Positions 1 to 8,841 of a stretch of DNA of 18,985 nt are shown one piece after another. The first letter of the stretch is position 1; the number at the start of each line of letters is the position of its first letter. The position numbers were made by a program, and so were the translations under genes. The DNA comes from Pelagophyceae sp. CCMP2097 (lineage: Eukaryota > Sar > Pelagophyceae): positions 1-18,985 of the forward strand of contig MU657550.1 of assembly GCA_026770575.1 (NCBI GenBank). Reading direction: 5' to 3'. The notes under the pieces are model-generated. The model was given only the letters and a program-made list of their open reading frames with translations. It was not told the origin of the DNA and ran no database searches.

Positions 1-2
1 TC

Positions 3-164
3 GTGACGGGGAGCTTCGACACAACGGCGCGGCTCTGGGACGCCGAGACGGGCGCGCTGCTGAAGACGCTCGAGGGGCACACCGGCGACGTCACGTGCTG
101 CGCGTTCTAGCCCGACGGCAAGCGCATCGTGACGGGGAGCGACGACAAAACGGGCTTTAGATAG
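3..164 (+). pseudogene. WD40-repeat protein fragment, broken
   Basis: The plus-strand frame starting at base 3 reads as the end of one WD40 repeat and the start of the next ([19 protein letters not shown], then VTCCAF, a stop, then PDGKRIVTGSDDKT). WD40 repeats form beta-propeller scaffolds. The stop is TAG at 108-110, where these repeats normally have Ser in 'FSPDGK'; TCG to TAG is a single base change. After DDKT (about base 152) the expected ARLWD is missing, and the frame runs into a second TAG at 162-164. The fragment enters from the left edge, so its true length is unknown. It faces the neighbouring kelch gene tail to tail. I read it as a decayed, truncated copy; a genuine C-terminus ending at the first TAG is possible but would cut a blade in half. 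Confidence 0.75.
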
Positions 165-600
165 TAAAGGTTTTTTTGCAAAGGCGTCCCTACTTCGAGA
201 AGGGACCTCAAATGCCCAATTTGAAGATTCTTCAAAGAGGACTTGCAAGTGCACCGCAGAAGCCATTGCGCCAAAGGGGCATTGCGAGGGCCCGTCCAGG
301 AGGCTTGTAAAAGACCCGTCCAGCGTGTTCTTCATCGGGCCCTCTCGCAGCCGTGAGCCCGTTTGGCATCCCATTACGGCATCCCGTGAGCCCACATGAT
401 ATGAATCCCAGAATCCAAAGGTGCAAGAGGAAAAAGGGTAAAAAGAGCGCGAAAGGCGGCGGGCGTGAGTTGACGGCGGTGTGGCGGCGGAGCCGCACGG
501 TGGTGTCGCGGCGCCGCGGGTGTGCGGGCGCCCCGCGGGTCTTCTAGGCTGCCGACGGCGGATTCCGATGCGCGTCGAGTCCGCGCGCGCCTTTGAAGGA
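165..600. other. Intergenic stretch, no gene seen
   Basis: Between the broken WD40 fragment and the stop codon of the BTB-kelch gene I see no conserved protein motif in any frame. The left half holds short imperfect repeats around AAGGG and GAGGGCCCGTCCAG. The right half (about 470-600) is very GC-rich. The 3' UTR of the minus-strand BTB-kelch gene should lie here, but I could not pick a polyadenylation site. Confidence 0.5.
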
Positions 601-702
601 TCAAACGCGCCTGCGCGCAGCGCGGTCGCTGCGTCGGTCGTCGACGAAGAGGACTTCCGTCGTGGAGAGCTGCTCCTCGTCTGCGTCGGCGCCGCCAATG
701 AC
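601..702 (-). CDS. BTB-kelch gene exon 8: last kelch strand and stop
   Basis: After a 54-nt intron ending CCCATAG the frame reads VIGGADADEEQLSTTEVL, exactly the motif that closes the sixth blade. It continues with a short basic tail and stops at TGA (601-603). A further downstream exon cannot be excluded, but six blades are then complete. Confidence 0.8.
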   Translation of the reverse strand, partial: VIGGADADEEQLSTTEVLFVDDRRSDRAARRRV

Positions 703-3700
703 CTATGGGTTTTCGTGTGAATTTTAAAATAAAGATGCCAGAAGCCACAGACTCACGAGGATGCGCGGTTGCCCGTCTCCAAAGTCCAGCCTCGTCGCGG
801 CGCAGCCGCCTCGGACTTTTTGCATCGACGGCCCCGGTTCGAAGAGCATTGTGGTAAGGTCTAATAATTCCGTCGAAGCCAGGATGGCGTCGGAATTATC
901 CCGACCCCCGACGATAAGAACGTGCGTTTCGTCGACGGGCACCGCGGCGCACGTATTCCGCTCGGAAGCCATTTTGGGGCCTTCTTGGAAGGCCATGGTG
1001 CGAGTGTCGAGGATTTCCGTCGAATCCAAATAATCCGAACCGGAATTGTACCCGCCGACGACGAGAATCCGATGGTCGTCCAGCGCCACCGCCGCGCACC
1101 CGGTCCTTCGCGTGAGCATGTTCGGCCCGGGGAGAAAGGCCATGGTGTCTAGGCACAAGATTTCCGTCGAGGCGAGCTGGACACCGTCGTAGCCGCCGCA
1201 GACCTATGTTTTGTGCGTCTACTTGGGCTCTCTTTTTCTTGGCCATTTTCTGCCTTTGCTGGAAAGTGGCCCCTCTTCCCGTTGAGGTCTGGAAGGACTG
1301 GCCGACAAGGTGGCGTCGGTCTTAATGACCTCACTCCGGGGACCTCACTCCGGGGACCTCACTCCGGGGACCCTCCGTCACCGGGGCCATTTGAAAGAGC
1401 ACCCTCGTCACAAGGATGTAGACAAAGGGGGCATCGACGCTCGAAACCTGCCGCGGGACCCTGCCGCGGCATCTCGTATACTTGGTAAGAGGTCTGAGAG
1501 GGCCCTCCCTTATCAAACGACCTCGCGAGGAACTCGCCAAAGGCCCCTCGTCAAAGGTCCCTTGGCCACAGGGACCTCTTCGCAGGGACCCCTCTTCGCA
1601 GGGACGGCTTCAAGGAAGGGGACCTTGCGACGGGAAACGTGTCTCGGAGACCTTGCCGTTGGGAAATGTCACAGGGGCCCTGTCGCGGTGACCGTGTCAC
1701 AGGGACCAAAAGGCCCTTTGCCACAGGGACCCTGTCTCGGGGACTCTCCAACTCTTGCTCCAGGGCAGAGTTGTCTGAGAGGGACCTCTTCAAAGGGCCT
1801 TCCCGTCGGACCCTGTCGCGAAACGCTTGTCAGGCGGGACCTCGTCACAAGAACGTTGCGACAAGGTGAAACGGTCTTTTTGGCGAAGTCCCCGTGAAAT
1901 GGCTTTGACGAGGACTTATTGACGAGGTCCCCGAGACGAGGTCCCCTTTGACGACGAGGTCCCGTGAAATGGCTTGAAAAGGTTCATTTGACGAGGCCCG
2001 GTGGTCAGGTGGCTGTGCAAAGTTTCCTGAAACACGGTCCCTAACGACTTTCCCGGGACAGGCGCCCCGTCGACATTGCCCCCAGGACATACTCGACTCA
2101 CCCAAGAACTCGCTGGCTTCGAGTCCTCGACGTTGCCGCGCCGTCGGGCCCCTGAGGCTCGGTCCTTCTGGCTTCGAGTCCCCGAATCCCCCGTGCCGAG
2201 GGCCGTTGCCATTGGTTGGTCCCCTCGGACTCGGTCCCCTCGGACTCGGTCCCATCTGACGAGGTCTGACTCGGTCCTTCTGGCTTCGAGTTCCAGAGGT
2301 CCCTGTGCCAAGGTCCCTGTGACACCATCGCTTTGACAAGGACCCCAAGGCAAGGCCCCCGTAACATTGTTCGCGTCCATCCTTAAAGGTCCATCAAATG
2401 TCCATCAAAGGTCCCTTGCGCGTTTCTCGGACACTGCTGCGCGCGACGATCCTTTTCGCGTCCAGCTGGACGGCTGCGCAGTGCACGCGGCCGCCGCGGA
2501 GGCAGGGGCCCGCGGAGAAGGTTAAAGTAGGGAGGTGCAAAATCTCAGTCGAGGTGGGGTACTCGCCTAAAATACGAGTCGTTTTTGATCACACGTCTGC
2601 CGCGTCACGCACCGTCGTCGTCGACGCCGCCGACGACGAGGACGCGCTCGTGGTCCAGCATGACCGCGGCGCACTCCGTGCGTCCTTGGAGAAGCAGCGG
2701 CCCGTCGGCGAAGACCATGGAGTTGGAGTCGAGGACTTCCGTCATCTCGAAATCGGAACCGCCGCCAAACCTAGAGGCATCTTTCCAGAGAGGTTGCTCT
2801 CGGATCTTCAATCTTTGTCTTTTTTAAAAAAATCGCATTTCCCTGAGATGCTTCTTTGAGGTCAAAGAAGGGCCCTTGCGAGCCCGTTTCGGCGTGGGAC
2901 CCCAGAAGGACCGCATGGGGTCCGTTTGAAGGACGTCGATTGAGGAAAGCCGCCTCGGAGTCCATCTTTGGCCCTGAAAGAACTTTTCTTGGGCTCCGTA
3001 AGAGAGGGACCGTCGACGGACGAGGGCCGTTTCAGGACCGTAGAGGGCCTTCGTAGAACCGTTGTTGGTCTACCCTGAATTGACAAGGGCCGACAAGGAA
3101 CGAGAGGACGGGAGAGGGACCGTCGTCGGGAAACGAGGCCGAAGGGTGGACCGTCCGGAAAGGGTGCCGTCTCGGGACCCTCGTCGGCTTCTGAGAGGAC
3201 CGTCTCTTAGGAAGACCGTCGTGGGACGGGTTATCGGGTCCGCGTCGGGTCTTTCTTCGGATCTGTCGGTCGTGTTCTCGCCCCCTCACTTCCTCCTTCC
3301 GCCAGGACCGCGCCCTCGTCCGACTTGCTCCTGCCGCCAGGTATGCGCGGCGTCCCCTTTTCAGACGGAAATCTGCTTCAGCTCTGGTGGACTCGTTGTC
3401 ATCGCTCGTCCGCGCCCTGCTCTTCCATGGCACGCGTCGCGTCAGCCATCCCCTCGCTGATCTTTTAGGGGCGTCAAGCAAGGCCCCGAAGAGGACAGTC
3501 TTCGGGAGGCGGTGAAGGGTCGTTTCAAGGCTGTTTATGGATGGCTCCAATGTCTCATAAGGACGAGGGTCCGTTTAAGGACAAAGGTCGCTTTTTGGGG
3601 TTGTGCGAGTCCGTTTCGGGGCCATCCTCCAGGCCGTCAAGGTCTGGGAGCATCGGCCAGGGTCCGAAGAGCGACCATCGTGGGGCAGGAAAAAGGGACC

Positions 3701-5356
3701 GTAGAGGGCCCCGAGACGGACAAAGGGTCCGCTGAGGGACCGGCCGGAAAAAGAAACCCTCGTAGCGACCCGCGAAACTTTTCCCAAGAGACTGGCCTGA
3801 GGCCGTCAAAGGGGCCGTCCGAATAGGGGCCCTCAAGTGAAGAGGGCCGTGGAGGGCCTTTCCTCGGGATACGAGGCCACGGGAGGGATCGGAGGACCGC
3901 ATAAGGGCCTTCTCGGGACCGACTCCAGTTTTGTGAGGACCATTTGGCTCCGGCGAGGGACGAGGGCTGTCGTCGGGGCCGTCGTCGGGACCGTCTACGG
4001 TCCGTCGAGGCTTGCGGCAAGGGCCATCCCGGGGCCGTCTTGGGACCGGCAAGTGACCGTAGAGCGTCTGTCGTCGGGTCCTTGGAGAGACGAGAGCCAT
4101 CGTCGGGACAGTCTCGGTCCCGTCAAGGCTTTGAGGGACAGCGGTGAGGCGAGGGCCGTTTCCGGGACCGTTTCGGGCTGTCTCGGGTCTGCCGGGGCCT
4201 AGACCGTCGAGGGACCGTCTCGGCCTTCTGGAGGACCGGCGAGGGTCCAAACAGATCCCGTCGTGGGACGGTGGCCCATTCGGACCGGAGTCGAATGGCG
4301 AGGACCCTCTCTGAGAAGTCACAACTTGCTTTGGGTCCGTTCGACGTATCAGGTCCGTTCGAGGTCTCATGGCCGCATTCACAACCAGACGCGGCGTTCT
4401 TACACGAGGACTTTGCCGCCCGATGAAACGACTGCGCAGTAGGATCTTTCTTCCAACAGTTCGGGCCCCGGTTGGAACCGCGCGTCGTCGGTCCAGGGCC
4501 GGCCGCCGAAGACTGCAACTTCCAGGCCGAAAAAGTCGAGCTCTTGCACGAGCGCTTCTTGGGAGACCTAAAGGCATCTCTCGATCCGACAAGTCTGCCG
4601 GGCTGCTCCCGACGTTCCAGAGGGATATCGATTCACCAGAGGCGGTCCACTTGACGTGGAGCGGGCCAATCCCTCTATTCAAGGCGGTCCGCTTGACGAT
4701 CGTCTCCCCGGGCAAACTTTGCGGACGCTGCGCACGACATCAGGCAGCGCGCAAATGTTCCTCCGCATCCGCGGGCCATCCGGCGGCTCCCCGCGGAGAA
4801 AGTCTAGCAGCAACCCAAAGCGAGTTCCATCTCGATCAATAAAGATGGACCCGTCCACCGGATCGCACTGCAGCATCGCATCGCACCGGCCGAACATTCG
4901 GCCGAGCATCGAGTCCTCGACCTTAGTCAGCACGGCCCGAGACGTCTCGAAGCGAGAGCCGCCGACGTTGAGCTTGACCACGTCGTCGGGGGGGGGCGCG
5001 ACGGCGCGGATGCGGGCGCGCTCGGCGCCGTCGAACGCGGCGCGGGATGAAGAGGCGCCTGATTTGACGGGTTGACAGGAGGTGTTGACATGTGGTACGA
5101 CGCTCCCGTGTATTCGATAGGCCGTACAACAGATGCGCACCGTCAAAGGCCTCGTTGTTGTTCTTCAGGACCTGCCGGTCGCGCGCGAGCTGCGCCTGCG
5201 TTGAAAGTTGGCGGGGGAGGAGTAGCGGGGGTCGGAATGGTTTACCATTTCTGCTTCGAACTTTCGCTCTAAAGCGTCTAACGCATTCGTGTGCGCCGCG
5301 TGCGTCTCGCGCACCGCCGCGAAAGCCGAAGCCAAACCGAAAGGGAGGTGTGCCAT
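601..5356 (-). CDS. Coiled-coil / BTB_2 (KCTD-type) / six-kelch protein, 8 exons
   Basis: Proposed CDS: complement of join(601..702, 757..1203, 2445..2566, 2613..2770, 4404..4567, 4736..5058, 5141..5195, 5246..5356), 1482 nt, 493 residues. Domain order: N-terminal coiled coil (about 1-55), Ala/Pro/Arg linker, BTB_2/T1 domain (about 80-175, DDVVKLNVGGSRFETSRAVL), then six kelch blades (about 194-493), each with F-x-x-GP, C-A-A-V and VxGG followed by STEIL/STEVL. All seven splice junctions keep phase, and the joined blades number exactly six, a normal propeller, which supports the model. In known families T1 domains mediate oligomerisation or cullin-3 binding, and kelch propellers bind substrates; a cytoplasmic adaptor role is inference. 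Start: ATG at 5354-5356, just before the coiled coil. Introns 4 (1633 nt) and 6 (1241 nt) are packed with repeats. The donor of intron 6 is uncertain (see its exon entry). Confidence 0.85.
757..1203 (-). CDS. BTB-kelch gene exon 7: kelch blades 3-6
   Basis: The largest kelch exon (149 codons). After AAACATAG it reads VCGGYDGVQLASTEIL, then three F-x-x-GP ... CAAV ... VGG cycles (FLPGPNMLTRRTGCAAV, FQEGPKMASERNTCAAV, FEPGPSMQKVRGGCAAT), ending GQPRIL. The donor is a consensus GTGAGT at 756 (phase 0). Reading straight through instead adds only SLWLLASLF and a stop, and would leave the sixth blade unfinished. Confidence 0.88.
1319..1880 (-). repeat. Degenerate GGGACC-core array, family A in reverse orientation
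   Basis: Irregular units of about 12-15 nt with GGGACC on the plus strand (for example CACAGGGACC, AAGGGACCTCTTC). They are the reverse complement of the GACAAGGTCCCTGTG type seen elsewhere. The block lies inside intron 6 of the BTB-kelch gene. Long open frames across it follow from the repeat structure and lack any domain. Confidence 0.8.
1327..1368 (+). repeat. 14-nt tandem repeat, 3 copies
   Basis: Three back-to-back identical copies of GACCTCACTCCGGG at the edge of the repeat-filled intron 6. They are the only perfectly homogeneous stretch in that block. Confidence 0.95.
1905..2395 (+). repeat. Degenerate GGTCCC-core array, family A, forward
   Basis: Units such as GACGAGGTCCC and CTCGGACTCGGTCCC, in the opposite orientation to the adjoining block at 1319-1880. 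Both lie within intron 6, so the pre-mRNA could fold back on itself. Confidence 0.75.
2445..2566 (-). CDS. BTB-kelch gene exon 6: kelch blade 3
   Basis: Reads EYPTSTEILHL, then FSAGPCLRGGRVHCAAVQL and AKRIV. The 3' end is uncertain. A GC donor (GCGCGC at 2444) gives RIVVCGGYDG after joining to exon 7, matching the length of the other blades. A weak GT donor (GTCGCG at 2447) gives RIVCGGYDG, one residue shorter. Both keep frame. The following intron is about 1.24 kb of repeat. Confidence 0.78.
2613..2770 (-). CDS. BTB-kelch gene exon 5: kelch blades 1/2
   Basis: After the acceptor CCTCTAG the exon reads FGGGSDFEMTEVLD, then FADGPLLLQGRTECAAV and RVLVVGGVDDD. It therefore closes one blade and opens the next. 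The donor is GTGCGT at 2612 (phase 1). Intron 5 is only 46 nt (2612-2567) and ends ATTTTAG. Confidence 0.85.
2860..4330 (+). repeat. Degenerate GAGGGACCGTC array, family B
   Basis: About 1.4 kb of loosely repeated units (GAGGGACCGT, GAGGGCCGTC, TCGGGACCGTC) with irregular spacing near 11-15 nt. It fills intron 4 of the BTB-kelch gene almost from end to end. Open frames on both strands here (up to several hundred codons) have repeat-like Arg/Gly/Pro/Ser composition and no domain. Confidence 0.8.
4404..4567 (-). CDS. BTB-kelch gene exon 4: end of T1 domain and first kelch half-blade
   Basis: Opens after CCTTTAG with VSQEALVQELDFFGLE, the helix that closes BTB_2 domains. It continues into the first kelch motif (FQPGPELLEERSYCAVV ... 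KVL). It ends two bases into a Val codon at a strong GTAAGA donor (4403). The next exon supplies the third base and FGGGSDF, rebuilding 'KVLVFGG'. The exact phase match across a 1633-nt intron is the best single proof of this gene model. Confidence 0.85.
4736..5058 (-). CDS. BTB-kelch gene exon 3: BTB_2/T1 domain
   Basis: Reads a short Ala/Arg linker (GAERARIRAVAPPP) and then the T1 signature: VVKLNVGGSRFETSRAVL, DSMLGRMF, DGSIFIDRDGTRFGLLLDFL. This is the potassium-channel-tetramerisation type of BTB fold. The acceptor is CAAATCAG followed by G (phase 1). The donor is GTGCGC after CALPDV (phase 0), and the domain resumes in exon 4 with EALVQELDFFGLE. Intron 3 is 168 nt, the longest of the repeat-free introns. 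Confidence 0.88.
5141..5195 (-). CDS. BTB-kelch gene exon 2: coiled-coil continuation
   Basis: A 55-nt exon reading AQLARDRQVLKNNNEAFD plus one base. The acceptor is ...CAACGCAG followed by G; the donor is GTGCGC at 5140, phase 1. It continues the helix of exon 1. A second AG six bases further in could serve as the acceptor and would delete two residues. Intron 2 (5140-5059) is 82 nt. Confidence 0.65.
5246..5356 (-). CDS. BTB-kelch gene exon 1: start and coiled coil
   Basis: Begins with ATG (MAHLPFGLASAFAAVRETH) and runs as an amphipathic, Ala/Glu-rich helix to FEAEM (37 codons). The donor is GTAAAC at 5245 and the phase is 0. Intron 1 is 50 nt and ends GCAG before exon 2. The minus-strand frame that overlaps it (MNTFGEYSFEEFH, starting further upstream) stays open but has no family match and reads across both introns, so I did not use it. 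Confidence 0.7.
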
Positions 5357-5540
5357 GGGGGAAACTGGCGAGGTGGAACTCTTCGAAGGAGTATTCGCCG
5401 AAAGTATTCATCGCCACCCTTCTCCCAAACGCCGCCCTTCGCCCAACGCGGCCGCGGGCGTTTGCCAGCGACGGCATTCGGAGCAGAGTGCGCCGCGTTG
5501 CTGCACCGATCCTCTTCAAGTCGAGACGTCTATCTGAGCA

Positions 5541-6331
5541 CGTCTGTTTCAGAGACGCAAAAACGGAAGTTTGACCTCTGGGAGCTGGTTCGACGGGAAG
5601 GAGGTGCGCGCGGTCTGATCTTTGGGACCCGCGACCGCCTCTCTGGGGAGTGCGAGCGCCCGCAAAACATTGGCAATAGAGCCGCGCGTTTGGCGGCGTT
5701 GGCGTTTTGGGTGCTGCGGTCATCGACAGTCGGCGGCGCCCAGAGATGCGCTAGAGTGCGGCTTTTGACGCACGCGCCCTTGCATGACCCTCCCCGAGCG
5801 GTGCCGCGCAAGATCTGGGTCATGGAAGGCCGTCGCCGATGAGACACATACATGACGTTTACACTAGACGTTGCGATTGTCCTTCTGAGTGCTTCAGTTT
5901 TTGTGTGCCCGAGTCAACGAGTCGACTGCAGCGAGTCGCCTCGTACCGATCTTTTGCCCCTGGCGTCCATAATGGCCAAGGAATCAATAAAATAGAGAAG
6001 ACGTCGCATAGAAACAGTCTGAAACTACGCCCGATTATTTGGCACGCTTCAGGTGCGCCACAGACTTGCGGGATGCCTTGGGAAGTGTGATGCAAGGGTG
6101 TGTGCGCCACAATCCCCACTTTAGCGCACCTCTGGGCGCCGCTTGCCCTGAGTGACCGCCTCGCGCAGCCCCCAAACCGCCGCCGCAAAGGCACGCGCGG
6201 CCCAATCGCCGGTGTTTTGCGGGCGCTCGCACTCTTTCAAAGAGGCGGCCGCGGGCCCCAAAGCTCAGACCGCGCACCTCCTTCCCGTCGAACCAGCACC
6301 GGGATGCCAAACTATCAGGCTGAAACAGACC
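5541..6331. repeat. Imperfect inverted repeat, two ~290-bp arms
   Basis: The left arm (about 5541-5830, plus strand) and the right arm (about 6331-6045, minus strand) are clearly related. Both begin GTCTGTTTCAG. Both contain CTGGTTCGACGGGAAGG, GCGAGCGCCCGCAAAAC, GGCGCCCAGAG and CCTTGCAT in the same order. Divergence is substantial, perhaps 25-30% by eye, with small indels. The spacer of about 215 bp is unrelated and more AT-rich. It fills the gap between the two minus-strand genes. It may be two old copies of one mobile or intron-like element; no transposase is seen. Confidence 0.8.
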
Positions 6332-6488
6332 TGAGAGGCACCCCGGCGCAGGGCTCGTCGGACGCATCCTCCGGGAGCGCCACCGCCGTCGTGGCCGCCG
6401 TCGCGGCGCAGAGCAGCGTTGCGGAGGGCGTGGTCGACGAGGAGTCGAGGTCATGTATTAGTTGAAACGGGAGCCGGACGTGCCGCGG
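6315..6488 (-). other. In-frame open continuation beyond the TAG of exon j
   Basis: Immediately after TAG 6489-6491 the same frame stays open for 57 codons (including HDLDSSSTTPSATLLCAATA and EDASDEPCAGVPLR) to TGA 6315-6317. Composition is like the exon before it. At 6331/6330 there is CTCAG followed by GTCTGT, a possible donor that coincides with the start of the right inverted-repeat arm. It may be a lost or spliced C-terminal piece, or chance. Confidence 0.4.
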
Positions 6489-8841
6489 CTATATTATGCG
6501 AGGCAGCGTGTCCGGCGAAACCGCCGACCGTGGCTCGTCGTCGGCCTGCGCGGACCCTCGGAACGTTGCCACGACGGGGCGTGTTCCCGACGAGAGCGTC
6601 TCCCAACGAGAGCGTCTCGGACCGTCCCCAGGGTGTGAACGCACCGCGCTGCGCAAGTCCGACGAGAGTCTTAACCTGCCGTCGTCGGAGAGTCTCAACC
6701 TCCCGAGCGAGGCGCGCACCGACGAAGAAGGCTGCGGCGGCCTACTTGGAGGCGTCGCGGAGGAGCCGTATGCAAAGCGCCTCGTCACGTCAGTCGAGTC
6801 TTCAAGAGCCTCCAAGTCGAGTCTTTCCGAAACGCACCTCCGGTCGCTCGACCTTCGCGAGGGTCTCCGCTGAAGCGCGGCGTCGGCGACGACTCGCGGC
6901 CTTGCAGAGTCGCCGGACCGCCGGCCTTCCCTCCCGAGGCTCTCTGTCACCACTTCAACGGCATCCTCCGCCGCCGTCGTCGTCGGCGCCGTCGAAGCTC
7001 GAAAGAAGACGGGCGACCTCGCTCGGCCGTCGGGCGGCGCGTCGGGAGGCGTGCGGGGGCGCGCGGTCTGCGCGGTTTGCGTGTGGAGGCGGCGGGCGCT
7101 GAGGCGCTCGTCGCCGCGCGGAGACAGACTCCCGGCGCTTCTCGGCGACGTCGCAGCGTGCGGCGCGGCGCGCGGGGAAGAGGCGCTGCCTCGGAAGGAG
7201 GCGATTCGAAGTGTCGAGGCGCTTTTTAGCGACGCCAGCAAATCGTCGCAACCCATCGCCCCGTCGTCGTCGTCGTCGTCCAGCGCCACGGCGAGCGGCG
7301 CATCTATGTCGTCGTCGCCCCCGACGTCGTCGTATTCCGCGTCGCCGTCGCCGTCGTCGTCGTCGCCGTCGTCGCTCGGCAACACTTCATCCCCAAAGTC
7401 GCTTTCATAAAGCCCCTCGTCCTCGGGCATCATCGCATACGTCTTCCCCCGCGTAATCGGCCGCGGCGAAGGCGGCGCAGAGTCCAGAGCGTCTTCCGTG
7501 TCGTAGCGTCGGTCCGTTTCCGTGTCGTAGCGTGTTTCGATGTCGAAATCCGAGGAATCTTGCCTTCGAGAAGTCGGCCGTCGGCCTTGGTCGAATACTA
7601 TCGGCCTCGTCGAACGGTCCATCGGAGACCGGTCCAAAGGCCTCATCTGCCTCCCGGAAAGGCCAGTGGCCAGCACGGGCGGCGTTCGACGCCGGCCCGC
7701 GGCGGGCGCGCCAGGTCGGAAAGAAGCTGCTCTTCGAGAGTCCTCTCCGGAATCCCTCCGCAGAGAGGCTTCCCCCGAATTGGAAAACCCGTGGTTGAAG
7801 CCTCCCGTAAATGCCGCTGAAAAGCTGCTCTGGCTCTGCACAAAACCCCTTTTCAAAGTCGTCGTCCTGGCAGAGCTAGAGGCCAACGCCATCGAAGCGT
7901 GCGCTAGCGACGCCGCCTCTGCCGTCGCCGCGGATGACGCGGCGGATTTCGACTCGGCCTGCAGCTGCAGCAAACGGAAGGCGCGCTCCCGAGCCGCGGA
8001 CGCCGTCGGCAGCGCCGCCGGCCGCTCGCCCGACGAAGAGGCGTATGGGGCGGCGTGCGAGGCGCCGGCGTGCGGGCCGCCGGCGTGCGGGTTTCCGCCG
8101 TGCGGGCTGCTGCCGTGCGAGGCGCCGGACTGCGAAGCACCAAACTGCGCGCCGCTGCCTTGCGAGGCGCCGGACTGCGAGGCGCCGCCGTGCGAAGCCT
8201 GGCCGTGCGCGGTGCCTCGGTGCGCGGCGCCACCGTGCGAGGCGCCGTGCGGTGACTGAAGCGCCCAAAGCAGTTGGTTCGTCGCTTCACAAAGCGGCGG
8301 GAGCTCGGAGCCGTTTTTTTGTAAAGCTTGCAAGAGAAGTAGACGCGCCGACCTGGAGCGAGATTCGCCGTCGGCGGCGGAGTCGCGGTCCGCGAGGCGG
8401 CCAAAAGGACAAGGCGGCGTGCTCAACGATGGCGCCGGCCCGGCGGCGACGGCGGGCATCTTCTTGACCGCGCGGAACGGCTCGGTGGCTAAATCGGCGT
8501 CGGCCAAAGTTTGTTGACCGGCTCCTTTTAGGGCCGAATGGCGTTTCAACTTGCGCTTCTTTTTCCGCTCCTCGGCCATCTTGGCCTTCATCTTCTCGGT
8601 CAACTTGCGAGGCCGCTTCTCCGCCACGGCCAATTCGACCGGCGCCGGTCTCGGTGGCGTTTTATTCCGTTTGGGCCTCTTTCGCTCTTTTTCTTTCTGC
8701 CCCGACAACTTCTTCGCCTGCGCGTTGGCCCGCGCTCTTGCAGACGCCCTCGCCAGAGGCTTGGACAAGTCCTGCGCCAGTCTTCGTCGAGCGACGGCGG
8801 CGCCCAATGCATTCGTCTTCTGCTCATCGTTGTCCGCCGAC
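6489..8841 (-). CDS. Large low-complexity exon j with HGGAS-type repeats
   Basis: 784 codons including the TAG at 6489-6491. In order: basic Lys/Arg region ([20 protein letters not shown]), a run of about 15 pentapeptides of the [15 protein letters not shown] type (8040-8256), a Gln/Ser/Ala helical stretch, [14 protein letters not shown], long Asp runs (about 7260-7400, a GTC microsatellite on the + strand), then Arg/Ser/Pro-rich phosphorylation-type sequence. Probably disordered; the function is unknown. The acceptor is ACCCTAG at 8842. The first 21 codons of the longer open frame (MSSLFSKTC...) lie before that acceptor and are treated as intron. G/C third positions and length support real coding. 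Its attachment to the CCP is inferred from phase. Confidence 0.7.

Noticed and set aside
1310..2380. Open frames on both strands with SQGP/GTSSQGP-like repeats
   Set aside because: Periodic translations of the GGGACC array in intron 6. All frames look alike and no start or domain is supported.
3555..4715. 386-codon open frame on the minus strand
   Set aside because: It lies over family B repeats in intron 4 and overlaps the certain exon 4 in a different frame. Its translation is Arg/Gly/Pro/Ser repeat with no domain.
4923..5723. 266-codon minus-strand open frame starting MTAAPKTPTPP
   Set aside because: It covers the BTB exons in another frame, runs through introns 1 and 2 and into the inverted repeat, and shows no domain.
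7540..8259. 239-codon plus-strand open frame with a Cys/Glu/Ala/Pro repeat (CEAPDCEAP)
   Set aside because: Antisense reading of the HGGAS minisatellite in exon j. Exon j on the minus strand is much longer and has an acceptor.
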